64,000 bases of DNA, taken from positions 4,951,001-5,015,000 of the forward strand of contig NZ_CP108518.1 of assembly GCF_035989885.1 (NCBI RefSeq). The letters are read 5' to 3'. The DNA is from Streptomyces sp. NBC_01232. GTDB lineage: Bacteria; Actinomycetota; Actinomycetes; Streptomycetales; Streptomycetaceae. The translations under genes and the position numbers were made by a program. A model generated the notes under the pieces. That model saw only the letters and a program-made list of their open reading frames with translations. It had not been told where the DNA came from and did not search any database. Of the stretch, positions 1 through 7,417 are shown in pieces; position 1 is the first letter of the stretch, and each line of letters opens with the position of its first letter.

Positions 1-1198
1 GGCACTCGTACGGGCTACGACGCGCCCGCGGTGGATGACGATCCGGCTGTAGGCGAGGGACAGCACACCCGCGATCCGGTCCCCGCGCACGGCGAGCAGC
101 TCCGCCGGGAAACCGGCCTCCACCCGGACCTCCGGCAGGCCCATGGCCTCGCGGGCGCAGGCGCTGACGGAGTCGTAGGCCTCGCCCGCCCGGAGGCCGC
201 CCTGGGAGGCCAGCAGGTACGCGGCCTCCAGCGGGTCCCCGCGGCCGACGGGGTTCCCGGCGTCCCGCAGCGCTCCGCTGCCGGCCGCGACGCGCACCCC
301 GGAGGCCCGCAGCAGCCGTACGGGCGCGGTGCGCAGGCCGCGGCGCTCCAGGGCCGCGCAGTCGCCCTGGGGCAGGCAGGTCACCCGTACGCCGGCTGCG
401 GCCAGCTGGTCGGCGGCGCGGGCCGCCGCGTCGAGCGGGAGCCGGGACAGGCCGCCGCAGGGGCCGATGGTCACCCCGGGGCGCAGCCCGCCGGCCATCG
501 CCGCGAGGCGGGAGAGGCGGGCCGGGTCGTCACCGTCCGTGTGCAGATCGACGGGGCAGCCGTGCTCGGCGGCGAGTTCCAGAACGGCTTCGAGGAAGCC
601 TGTCGGATCCGGGTCCAGGTCCGGGCAGCCGCCGATCACGGAGGCGCCCATCTTGACCGCGTCCCGCAGCATGGCGAGCCCGTCCGCGCCCGCCACCCCG
701 GTCAGCAGCCGGGGGACGGCCACGGCGGTGAGGTCGGCGAGCCCGCGCAGGGAGCGGCGGGCCTGGAGGACGGCCTCCATGGGGCCGAGGCCGTGCACGT
801 CGCCGATGCGGACGTGGGAGCGGACCGCGGTGGCGCCGTGGCCGAGCTGGAGCAGGGCGGATTCGGTGGCCCGGCGCTGGACCTCGTCGGGCGTGTAGGA
901 GACGGGCCCCTCGCCGTCGGCGGTCAGTGCGGTGTCCCCGTGGGCGTGCGGCTCGGCGGGGGCGGGCAGCAACAGGTAGCCGGTCAGGTCCACCCGGGAC
1001 AGCGCGGGGGAGGTGAGGCTGCCCGCGGTGCCGACGGCCTGGATCCGACCGCCGCCGAGGCGCACGTCGACGGTGCGGCCGTCGGTGAGGCGGGCCCCGG
1101 CGAGCAGCAGGGTGGTGGCCTCGGCTGCGGCCGCGTTGCCATGGCCGCCACCGCTGCGGGGCGACTGGAACGGCTGCTGCGGCTGGCTGTCGGACATC
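1..1198 (-). CDS. amidohydrolase-superfamily protein (cytosine deaminase-like), catalytically degenerate; partial, C-terminus beyond window
   Basis: The start is the ATG at 1198, with AGGAG six bases upstream; 399 codons are visible and the frame runs off the left edge. The fold resembles the CodA-type cytosine deaminases: PHAHGD (about residue 88) matches the HxH metal motif PHVHLD, and DLHTDGDD matches the third-His strand. Other active-site positions are altered. The CodA segment ASHTTAMHS reads VTIGPCGGLS, without the metal His. The FGHDDVFDPWYPLG strand reads AGSGALRDAGNPVG, so the catalytic Asp is lost. The Glu of HCDEIDD is Gly. Family membership is fairly sure; deaminase activity is doubtful and the substrate is unknown. 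It is divergent from the tRNA-rpmG unit. Confidence 0.8.
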
Positions 1199-1565
1199 GC
1201 GCTCCTGCGGTGGCTCGGGCGGTTCCTGGAGCCGTGGCCGTGGCCGTCCCTGCAGCCCGCGGCCCGCAGCCCAAGATCACGCAGCGTGCTCAGAGCCTAG
1301 GGCGCAGCGCCCGCCGCTTCGCGGAAGAGCGCAATAGTCGTACCGGTGTGGTGCCCGCGCGCCGAGCGCCCGCGCGTGCGCCCCACCGGCCGGCGCGGCT
1401 CCGTTCGGCGGGCGCCGGAGTGTGACCCCGCCCACAATCCGACCGAAAAGTGGGTCGGGAGTGATCCGTGGGCTGATCGGGAAGAGCCGGCGAACCCCCT
1501 CGGAGCCCTGTCCCCGCAAAGGATTTGGGCGATCGGCAGGCAACCGTGTAATGTCTTCATCGCTC
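1199..1565. other. intergenic region upstream of tRNA-Thr
   Basis: No credible gene is visible. It carries the divergent start regions for the amidohydrolase (minus) and the tRNA-Thr/tRNA-Met/rpmG unit (plus). The only clear element is the tRNA promoter at 1525-1554. A short hexamer reiteration (gccgtg, three times) lies near 1232-1250. Confidence 0.6.
1525..1554 (+). promoter_or_regulatory. predicted promoter for tRNA-Thr
   Basis: The -35 TTGGGC (1525-1530) and -10 TAATGT (1549-1554) are separated by 18 bp, fitting a housekeeping sigma promoter. The predicted start near 1561 is about five bases before the mature tRNA-Thr. Confidence 0.55.
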
Positions 1566-1638
1566 GCCCCAATAGCTCAGTCGGTAGAGCGTCTCCATGG
1601 TAAGGAGAAGGTCTGCGGTTCGATTCCGCATTGGGGCT
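1566..1638 (+). tRNA. tRNA-Thr (GGT)
   Basis: A cloverleaf of 73 nt: acceptor GCCCCAA pairs with TTGGGGC, D-arm GCTC/GAGC, anticodon stem TCTCC/GGAGA with loop ATGGTAA (anticodon GGT), T-arm TGCGG-TTCGATT-CCGCA, discriminator T. CCA is not encoded. Confidence 0.95.
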
Positions 1639-1653
1639 CTGGTGAGAGAGGTT

Positions 1654-1671
1654 CCCCACCCTCGGGTGGGG
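1654..1671 (+). other. hairpin between the two tRNAs
   Basis: CCCCACCC (1654-1661) pairs with GGGTGGGG (1664-1671). There is no T-tract, so it is more likely a spacer structure or processing site in a tRNA-Thr/tRNA-Met precursor than a terminator. Confidence 0.5.
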
Positions 1672-1686
1672 AGCTGATCACATCAA

Positions 1687-1759
1687 AGCGGCGTAGCTCA
1701 GTCGGTAGAGCAAGCGGCTCATAATCGCTGTGTCACCGGTTCAAGTCCGGTCGCCGCTA
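1687..1759 (+). tRNA. tRNA-Met (CAT)
   Basis: A cloverleaf of 73 nt: acceptor AGCGGCG pairs with CGCCGCT, D-arm GCTC/GAGC, anticodon stem AGCGG/TCGCT (one G-T pair) with loop CTCATAA (anticodon CAT), T-arm ACCGG-TTCAAGT-CCGGT. CCA is not encoded. The paired 1-72 position argues against an initiator. Elongator Met is most likely, but a CAT tRNA modified to read Ile cannot be fully excluded. Confidence 0.9.
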
Positions 1760-1847
1760 CACACAGTAGCCGATTGCGGGGTCGGTCTCCCGGTCGGCTA
1801 CTCTTGTATGCGTTCATCCGTCCCAATTTCCGTCAAGGAGCACTCAC

Positions 1848-2012
1848 GTGGCTGCCACCGACGTCCGCCCGAAGATCACGCTGGCCTGCGTGGAGTGCAA
1901 GGAGCGGAACTACATCACCAAGAAGAACCGGCGTAACAACCCGGACCGTCTTGAGATGAAGAAGCACTGCCCGCGCTGCAACTCGCACACCGCGCACCGC
2001 GAGACCCGCTGA
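1848..2012 (+). CDS. rpmG: 50S ribosomal protein L33, zinc-binding (C+) form
   Basis: A 54-residue protein with a GTG start and AAGGAG at 1835-1840. It carries the zinc ribbon pair CVEC and CPRC, so it is the zinc-containing paralogue; Streptomyces genomes usually also have a zinc-free copy elsewhere. It lies 88 bp after tRNA-Met and just before a terminator-like hairpin. The tRNA-rpmG-dehydratase order is conserved in actinobacteria. Confidence 0.95.
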
Positions 2013-2046
2013 CCCCAGCGAAGTCTCGAATAACAGGCACCGTCAT

Positions 2047-2077
2047 GAGGTCGTCCCCTTCATTGGGGGGCGGCCTC
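2047..2077 (+). terminator. hairpin after rpmG
   Basis: GAGGTCGTCCCC pairs, with one G-T wobble and a small bulge, to GGGGCGGCCTC across a short loop. Only a weak T-rich stretch follows. It probably attenuates or ends the tRNA-rpmG transcript before the dehydratase genes. Confidence 0.55.
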
Positions 2078-2149
2078 GTGTCGTTTCCGTGCTCGTTCCT
2101 GTCTTTGTTCTTGTGTCATTCGTGTCCCTTCATCAGGAGGTAGTGAGTC

Positions 2150-2602
2150 ATGGCTCTCGACCAGTCCTTCGTGGGGCGGAGCTACCCGCCCACCGATCCG
2201 TACGAGGTCGGCCGGGAGAAGATCCGCGAATTCGCGGTTGCGGTGGGTGACACCAATCCCGTCTACATCGATCCCGAAGCCGCGAAGTCGTACGGCTACC
2301 CCGATGTGATCGCTCCGCCGACTTTTGTGTTTGCGATCACTTTCAAGGCGGCCGGTCAGGTCGTCGAGGACCCGCAGCTGGGACTGGACTACAGCCGCGT
2401 CGTGCACGGTGACCAGAAGTTCGCCTACTCCCGCCCGGTGCGGGCCGGCGACCGGCTGTCGGTGGTCTCCACCATCGAGTCCGTGAAGTCGCTCGCGGGC
2501 AATGACGTCATCGACATCCGCGGCGAGGTCCACGACGAGAGCGGCGAACACGTGGTGACGGCGTGGACGAAGCTCGTCTCCCGCGCCCCCGAGGAGGCCT
2601 GA
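2150..2602 (+). CDS. HadA-like FAS1-type dehydratase N-terminal domain protein (MaoC/hot-dog, non-catalytic subunit)
   Basis: A 150-residue hot-dog protein like HadA/HadC of mycobacterial (3R)-hydroxyacyl-ACP dehydratase. AGGAGG lies upstream of the ATG. The position of the MaoC catalytic dyad reads DTNPVY (D34...Y39), so the catalytic His is replaced by Tyr, as expected for a substrate-binding subunit. The catalytic partner starts two bases after the stop codon. Such HadAB pairs sit next to rpmG in mycobacteria too. In an organism without mycolic acids the substrate is unknown; a role in fatty-acid or polyketide chain dehydration is inferred. Confidence 0.85.
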   Translation: MALDQSFVGRSYPPTDPYEVGREKIREFAVAVGDTNPVYIDPEAAKSYGYPDVIAPPTFVFAITFKAAGQVVEDPQLGLDYSRVVHGDQKFAYSRPVRAGDRLSVVSTIESVKSLAGNDVIDIRGEVHDESGEHVVTAWTKLVSRAPEEA

Positions 2603-2603
2603 C

Positions 2604-3032
2604 ATGGCTGCACAGATCCAGTACGCCGACGTCGAGGTCGGCACCGAGCTGCCGGCGGCGTCCTTCCCCGTGACGCGCGCCACGCTCGTCCAGTACGCGG
2701 GCGCCTCGGGCGACTTCAACCCGATCCACTGGAACGAGAAGTTCGCCAAGGAGGTCGGACTGCCGGACGTCATCGCGCACGGCATGTTCACCATGGCCGA
2801 GGCGATCCGCGTGGTGACCGACTGGGTCGGCGACGCGGGTGCGGTGGTCGAGTACGGCGTGCGCTTCACCAAGCCGGTCGTGGTCCCGAACGACGACCGG
2901 GGCGGCCTGATCGAGGTCACCGCGAAGGTCGCCGCGAAGATGGACGACAACCGCGTCCGGGTCGACCTGACGGCCATGAGCGCGGGCCAGAAGGTCCTGG
3001 GCATGTCCCGCGCGGTGGTCGAACTCGCCTGA
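2604..3032 (+). CDS. HadB-like MaoC-family dehydratase (catalytic subunit)
   Basis: A 142-residue hot-dog protein. The MaoC/R-hydratase motif is intact: DFNPIHWNEKFAKEVGLPDV with D37 and H42 spaced as in the catalytic dyad of mycobacterial HadB, followed by IAHGMFTMA. It is almost certainly translated with the preceding HadA-like gene (stop to start gap of one base) and should form a heterodimer that dehydrates (3R)-hydroxyacyl thioesters. Function by family is good; the exact acyl chain is not readable from sequence. Confidence 0.87.
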   Translation: MAAQIQYADVEVGTELPAASFPVTRATLVQYAGASGDFNPIHWNEKFAKEVGLPDVIAHGMFTMAEAIRVVTDWVGDAGAVVEYGVRFTKPVVVPNDDRGGLIEVTAKVAAKMDDNRVRVDLTAMSAGQKVLGMSRAVVELA

Positions 3033-3257
3033 GATCGGATGACGGGTTGACGGGTTGAGAGGTTGTAGGGGCGGGGGCGGCCGGGTGGCGCCTCCGCCCT
3101 TTTGTGTGGGTGGGGCCGGCCCGACACGGAGAGACGATGAGACTGACGGGAAACCCCCATACACGTCACTGACTCCCGAGCGCTCGGCTCCCGCCATCCC
3201 CCAGCCACCCCGCGCCCCTCAGGCCCCCGCCCCACCACCTCCGCCCCACCCCACCCC

Positions 3258-3287
3258 TTGACGTAGTTAGTGATTGCGCACTAACTT
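3258..3287 (+). promoter_or_regulatory. tetR promoter overlapping a 20-bp operator (operator 3266-3285)
   Basis: The -35 TTGACG (3258-3263) and -10 TAACTT (3282-3287) have an 18-bp spacer. The predicted start coincides with the ATG at 3294, so the transcript is probably leaderless. The palindrome GTTAGTGATTGCGCACTAAC (3266-3285, 7-bp arms) fills the spacer and the start of the -10, an ideal place for autorepression. Confidence 0.7.
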
Positions 3288-3293
3288 TGTCTC

Positions 3294-3863
3294 ATGGTCA
3301 GGATGAGCGCAGATGAGCGACGTGAGAGCGTCATTCGGGCGGCGATGCACGAGTTTGCCCGGGGTGGCTACTACGGCACCTCCACCGAGGCGATCGCCAA
3401 GCGGGTGGGTGTCTCGCAGCCGTATCTGTTCCGCCTCTTCCCCAACAAGCAGGCGATCTTCCTGGCCGCCTCCGAGCGCTGCCTGAGTGACACGCGGGAC
3501 GTCTTCATCGCCGCCGCCGAAGGATTGAGCGGCGAAGAGGCCCTGCAGGCCATGGCCAACGCGTACACCCGGCTGATCGCCGAGGACCCGGACAAGCTGC
3601 AGATGCAGCTCCAGGTGTACGTCACGGTGGCCGCGGCCGAGGCGGCCGGTGATCACGTCTTCGGTGAGACCGTCCGGGCCGGCTGGATGGACCTCTGGGA
3701 CGCCGTCCACCTGCCGCTGGGGGGTGATGCACACGAGACCACGACCTTCATGGCTCTCGGGATGCTGATCAACACCCTCGCCGCCATGGGCTTCCCGCCC
3801 GAGCACCGGGTCTGGGAGGGGCTCTACCCGTCGGCGCGCGCCACGGGTCGCCTGGAGGCGTGA
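3294..3863 (+). CDS. TetR/AcrR-family transcriptional regulator
   Basis: A 189-residue protein. The N-terminal helix-turn-helix is clear: SADERRESVIRAAMHEFARG, then TEAIAKRVGVSQPYLFRLF and the conserved NKQAIFLAA helix. The C-terminal ligand domain is variable. It is transcribed in the same direction as, and about 80 bp before, an MFS exporter. The same 20-bp palindrome precedes both genes, so it is very probably a repressor of itself and the exporter, relieved by an unknown ligand. An alternative start at 3303 (MSADE) is possible; the leaderless promoter favours 3294. Confidence 0.9.
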   Translation: MVRMSADERRESVIRAAMHEFARGGYYGTSTEAIAKRVGVSQPYLFRLFPNKQAIFLAASERCLSDTRDVFIAAAEGLSGEEALQAMANAYTRLIAEDPDKLQMQLQVYVTVAAAEAAGDHVFGETVRAGWMDLWDAVHLPLGGDAHETTTFMALGMLINTLAAMGFPPEHRVWEGLYPSARATGRLEA

Positions 3864-3866
3864 GTG

Positions 3867-3894
3867 TGCGCGCGATCCGCTCGCGCGCATTTTC
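3867..3894 (+). terminator. rho-independent terminator of tetR
   Basis: A 9-bp perfect stem, TGCGCGCGA (3867-3875) with TCGCGCGCA (3881-3889), loop TCCGC, followed by TTTTC. It begins right after the tetR stop codon. Confidence 0.8.
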
Positions 3895-3906
3895 ATGACC
3901 AAGAAA

Positions 3907-3926
3907 GTTAGTCAGCAATAACTAAC
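3907..3926 (+). promoter_or_regulatory. second TetR operator, upstream of the exporter
   Basis: GTTAGTCAGCAATAACTAAC has the same 20-bp length and the same GTTAGT...ACTAAC outer arms as the operator at 3266-3285. It ends 17 bp before the exporter GTG. Confidence 0.75.
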
Positions 3927-3943
3927 AAACCGCAGGGGGAAGC

Positions 3944-5395
3944 GTGCACACGCAAGAGTCGGACACCAAGCTCCGCGGGCCCGCCGTCTGGGCCCTCATC
4001 CTCACCGGCGTGGCCAGCTTCATGGCCGCACTCGACAACCTGGTCGTCACCACCGCCCTCCCCGCCATCCGCGAGGACCTCGGCGGCAAACTGGAGGACC
4101 TGGAGTGGACGGTGAACGCGTACACGCTCACCTTCGCGGTCCTCCTCATGTTCGGCGCCGCCCTCGGGGACCGTTTCGGCCGCCGCCGGCTGTTCATCGT
4201 CGGCCTCGGCGTCTTCACCGCCGCCTCCGCCGCGGCCGCCCTCTCGCCCGGCATCGACTCGCTCATCGCCGCCCGCGCCGTGCAGGGCGTCGGCGCCGCG
4301 ATCATGATGCCGCTCACCCTCACCCTGCTCACCGCCGCCGTTCCCGCCGCCCGCCGCGGCATGGCCCTCGGCATCTACGGAGCCGTCACCGGCCTCGCCG
4401 TCGCCAGCGGTCCCCTCATCGGCGGCAGCCTCACCGAGCACATCTCCTGGCAGTGGATCTTCTGGATCAACGTGCCGATAGGCCTCGCACTGATCCCGCT
4501 CGCCCGCCTGCGCCTCGCCGAGTCCACCGCCCCCGGCGCGCGCCTCGACATCCCGGGCACCCTGCTCATCAGCGGCGGCCTCTTCGGCATCGTCTACGCC
4601 CTGGTCAACGCCAACGCCGAGGGCTGGACCAGCGCCCCCGTCCTGACCGGCCTGCTCGTCGGCTCCGCGCTCGTCGGCGGGTTCATCCACCACGGCTTCA
4701 ACAACGCGAACCCCATGCTCCCCATGCGGCTCTTCCGTGACCGCGGCTTCCTCGGCATCAACCTCGCCAGCCTGCTGATGTTCCTCGGCATGTTCGGCTC
4801 GATCTTCCTGCTCAGCCAGTTCCTCCAGGGCGTCGTCGGCTACTCGCCCACCGAGGCGGGCCTGCGCATGCTCCCCTGGACCGGTATGCCGATGATCGTC
4901 GCCCCGCTGGCCGGGATCCTCTCCGACCGCATCGGCGGCCGCCCGGTCGTCGCCGCCGGGCTCGCGTTCCAGGCCCTCGGCCTCGGCTGGTTCGCCGCGA
5001 TCCTGAGCGCGGACGTCTCGTACGCCGCCCAGCTCCCGCCGCTGATCCTCAGCGGGATCGGCATGGCCCTCTACTTCGCCCCCGCCGCCAACGTCCTGAT
5101 GTCCACCGTCGCCCCGGCCGACCAGGGCAAGGCCTCCGGCACCAACAACGCCCTGCGCGAGGTCGGCGGCGCCCTCGGTGTGGCGGTCCTCGCCTCCGTC
5201 TTCTCCGCCCAGGGCGGCTACGAGTCCCCGCAGACCTTCGTCGACGGCACCGTCCCCGCCCTGTGGATCGGCGCCGCCGCGGTCGCCCTCGCCGCCGCGC
5301 TGGCCCTGCTGGTGCCCCGTAAGGCCAAGGCCGCGGCCCAGGTCCCCGCGGACCGGAGCGCCACCGTCCCCGAGAAGGTCCCGGCCGCGGGCTGA
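3944..5395 (+). CDS. MFS multidrug exporter, DHA2 (EmrB/QacA) family
   Basis: A 483-residue protein with a GTG start and purine-rich AGGGGGA upstream. About 14 hydrophobic segments are visible. The MFS motif A is GDRFGRRRLFIVG (loop 2-3), and SFMAALDNLVVTTALPAI is the DHA2 helix-1 signature. The family exports hydrophobic drugs in exchange for protons across the cell membrane. The TetR operator just upstream indicates ligand-inducible expression. A small monooxygenase-like gene follows after 54 bp and may share the transcript. The substrate cannot be told. Confidence 0.92.
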   Translation: MHTQESDTKLRGPAVWALILTGVASFMAALDNLVVTTALPAIREDLGGKLEDLEWTVNAYTLTFAVLLMFGAALGDRFGRRRLFIVGLGVFTAASAAAALSPGIDSLIAARAVQGVGAAIMMPLTLTLLTAAVPAARRGMALGIYGAVTGLAVASGPLIGGSLTEHISWQWIFWINVPIGLALIPLARLRLAESTAPGARLDIPGTLLISGGLFGIVYALVNANAEGWTSAPVLTGLLVGSALVGGFIHHGFNNANPMLPMRLFRDRGFLGINLASLLMFLGMFGSIFLLSQFLQGVVGYSPTEAGLRMLPWTGMPMIVAPLAGILSDRIGGRPVVAAGLAFQALGLGWFAAILSADVSYAAQLPPLILSGIGMALYFAPAANVLMSTVAPADQGKASGTNNALREVGGALGVAVLASVFSAQGGYESPQTFVDGTVPALWIGAAAVALAAALALLVPRKAKAAAQVPADRSATVPEKVPAAG

Positions 5396-5449
5396 CCCGC
5401 CGGCACCACCGCCCCGTACACCCCGCCCGACAGCCGAGGAGCGCTCGCC

Positions 5450-5848
5450 ATGCCCGACATTCCCTGGTCCACGCCCCACCGGGCCGCCCCCGACGCCGAG
5501 GTCTACGTCATGGCCTCGCGCTTCGAGACCGCCACCCTCGCCGGCGCCGTCAGGTTCTTCCTCAAGGCGCCCGGCATCATCCAGCAGATCCGCAAGGCCC
5601 CCGGCGCCCACGGCGTCGCCCTGCGCGCCCGGGTCCTCGGCCGCACCTTCCTGACCCTCTCCGCATGGGAGGACCGGGACGCCCTCTACCGCTTCGCCCG
5701 CAGCGAGCCCCACCGCTCCAGTTCCCGGGCCGCCTCCGCCTACATGAAGGAATCGGCCTTCACCTTCTGGACCGTGCCGGCCCGCGAGCTCCCCCTCGAC
5801 TGGGCCGAGGCCGAGCGCCGCCTGGCCGAGCAGAAGACGGGCCACTGA
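5450..5848 (+). CDS. monooxygenase-like dimeric alpha/beta-barrel protein (DUF3291/ABM-like)
   Basis: A 132-residue protein starting MPDIPWSTP. The arrangement of EVYVMASRFE, a basic helix (AVRFFLKAPGIIQQIRKAPG), LGRTFLTLSAWEDRDALYRF and KESAFTFWTVPARELPLDW fits the dimeric alpha/beta barrel of antibiotic-biosynthesis monooxygenase-like proteins. No catalytic residue can be assigned with confidence. It follows the MFS exporter by 54 bp in the same direction, so a detoxification partner role is plausible but inferred. Confidence 0.7.
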   Translation: MPDIPWSTPHRAAPDAEVYVMASRFETATLAGAVRFFLKAPGIIQQIRKAPGAHGVALRARVLGRTFLTLSAWEDRDALYRFARSEPHRSSSRAASAYMKESAFTFWTVPARELPLDWAEAERRLAEQKTGH

Positions 5849-5871
5849 CCCCGCCGGTACGGGGGACGAGC

Positions 5872-5920
5872 GAGTACGGTCCGTGGCCCCGCAGGGATGC
5901 GAGGGGCACGGACCGTACTC
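5872..5920 (+). terminator. large inverted repeat between the ABM-like gene and murB
   Basis: GAGTACGGTCCGTGGCCCC (5872-5890) pairs with GGGGCACGGACCGTACTC (5903-5920) around a 12-nt loop, with a single bulged G. It can act as terminator of the upstream gene. Its right arm includes most of the predicted murB -10 (TACTCT, 5916-5921), so terminator and promoter overlap. Confidence 0.7.
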
Positions 5921-5921
5921 T
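5916..5921 (+). promoter_or_regulatory. murB -10 element, leaderless transcript predicted
   Basis: TACTCT lies seven bases before the GTG start codon, the spacing expected when transcription begins at the start codon. No ribosome binding site is present. The -35 falls inside the inverted repeat and is not clear. Confidence 0.5.
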
Positions 5922-5928
5922 TGTCCAC

Positions 5929-6984
5929 GTGCAGGAACTCCACGATGCCCCCCTCGCCCCGCTGACCACCTTCCGTCTCGGTGGTCCCGCCGCCCGCCTG
6001 GTCACCGCGACCACCGACGCCGAGGTCGTCGCCACCGTGCGCGCCGCGGACGAGAGCGGCACCCCACTCCTGGTCATCGGCGGCGGCAGCAATCTGGTCA
6101 TCGGCGACGGCGGCTTCGACGGCACCGCCCTGCGCATCGCGACCACCGGCTTCACCCTGGACGGCACCACCCTGGAGCTCGCCGCGGGCGAGAACTGGAG
6201 CGATGCCGTCGCCCGCACCGTCGAGGCAGGCCTCGCCGGTGTCGAGTGCCTCGCCGGAATCCCCGGCTCGGCCGGCGCCACCCCGATCCAGAACGTCGGG
6301 GCGTACGGCCAGGAGGTCTGCGACACCATCACCGAGGTCGTGGCCTACGACCGCACCACCGGTGAGACGGTCACCCTCAGCGCCGCCGAGTGCGCCTTCC
6401 GGTACCGCAACAGCACCTTCAAGGACCAGCCCGACCGCTACGTCGTCCTGCGCGTGCGCTTCGCCCTGGAGGACGCCGGCGGTCTGTCGGCGCCGATCAA
6501 GTACCCCGAGACCGCCCGCGCCCTCGGCGTCGAGGCCGGCGACCGGGTCCCCGCCGCCACCGCCCGCGAGACCGTGCTGCGGCTGCGCGCCGGCAAGGGC
6601 ATGGTCCTCGACCCCGCAGACCACGACACCTGGTCGGCCGGCTCCTTCTTCCACAACCCGATCCTGACCGACGAGGCCTACGCCGCCTTCCTCGCCCGCG
6701 TCCAGGACCGCCTCGGCCCCGACACCGCACCGCCCGCCTACCCCGCGGGCGACGGCCGTACGAAGACCAGCGCGGCCTGGCTGATCGACAGGGCCGGATT
6801 CACCAAGGGCTACGGCACCGGCCCCGCCCGCATCTCCACCAAGCACACCCTCGCCCTCACCAACCGCGGCGAGGCCACCACCGAGGACCTCCTCACCCTG
6901 GCCCGCGAGGTCGTCGCGGGCGTCCACGCGGCCTTCGGCGTCACCCTGGTCAACGAGCCGGTGACGGTCGGCGTCAGCATCTGA
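5929..6984 (+). CDS. murB: UDP-N-acetylenolpyruvoylglucosamine reductase
   Basis: A 351-residue cytoplasmic flavoenzyme that reduces enolpyruvyl-UDP-GlcNAc to UDP-MurNAc in peptidoglycan precursor synthesis. FAD-binding motifs are PLTTFRLGGPA, LVIGGGSNLVI and GIPGSAGATPIQNVGAYGQE. The catalytic regions FRYRNSTFK and AGSFFHNPI (with the catalytic Ser) and the C-terminal NEPVTVG Glu are present. The reading frame is open further upstream, but the GTG at 5929 (VQELHDAPLAPLTTF) matches family length and the leaderless -10. An 18-bp inverted repeat overlaps its promoter. Confidence 0.95.
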   Translation: MQELHDAPLAPLTTFRLGGPAARLVTATTDAEVVATVRAADESGTPLLVIGGGSNLVIGDGGFDGTALRIATTGFTLDGTTLELAAGENWSDAVARTVEAGLAGVECLAGIPGSAGATPIQNVGAYGQEVCDTITEVVAYDRTTGETVTLSAAECAFRYRNSTFKDQPDRYVVLRVRFALEDAGGLSAPIKYPETARALGVEAGDRVPAATARETVLRLRAGKGMVLDPADHDTWSAGSFFHNPILTDEAYAAFLARVQDRLGPDTAPPAYPAGDGRTKTSAAWLIDRAGFTKGYGTGPARISTKHTLALTNRGEATTEDLLTLAREVVAGVHAAFGVTLVNEPVTVGVSI

Positions 6985-7000
6985 GGAGCCCCGGCCGCCC

Positions 7001-7417
7001 ATGCTCTGTCCCCTTCACGGGGCCGGTACGGACCCCACCCGTCTCGTGGGGCGCACGCTCAGCCGAGTCGTCGCGTCCTGGCACGTCAGCGACGGCGAAC
7101 GCTCCGAGGCGCCCCTCGACGTCTGGCTGATCGACAGCATCGGCGACACCATCCGGATCACCACCGGATCCGACCAGTGCCTCATCGTCGAGTCCGCCAC
7201 GCCGCACGCCCCCTACGACATGGGGGAGTGGGGCCGCATCGAGGTCGGCGAGGACCTCGGCGACCACCCCTTCCTGCGGCACGTCGGCGAGACCGTCGCC
7301 TCGGTCGCCGAGTTCGCGCTGCCCGAGCAGGGCCGCACCCACCTGGAGATCGGCTTTCTGGACGGCGGCCGGGTGCGCGCCGACTGCTATGAGGGGGACC
7401 TGCGGCTCACCCGGTGA
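7001..7417 (+). CDS. conserved hypothetical protein
   Basis: A 138-residue soluble, acidic protein starting MLCPLHGAGTDPTRLVG. It has no signal peptide or membrane segment. The alternating pattern (PLDVWLIDSIGDTIRITTGSDQCLIVES, HLEIGFLDGGRVRADCYEGD) suggests a mostly beta protein. I do not recognise the family. It starts 17 bp after murB in the same direction and its last 11 bases overlap the convergent add gene. Function unknown. Confidence 0.65.
   Translation: MLCPLHGAGTDPTRLVGRTLSRVVASWHVSDGERSEAPLDVWLIDSIGDTIRITTGSDQCLIVESATPHAPYDMGEWGRIEVGEDLGDHPFLRHVGETVASVAEFALPEQGRTHLEIGFLDGGRVRADCYEGDLRLTR

Noticed and set aside
3033..3257. Small gene between the HadB-like gene and tetR
   Set aside because: The short open frame (Pro- and Gly-rich) has no convincing start site or conserved character. 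Only a short acgggttg reiteration is visible there.
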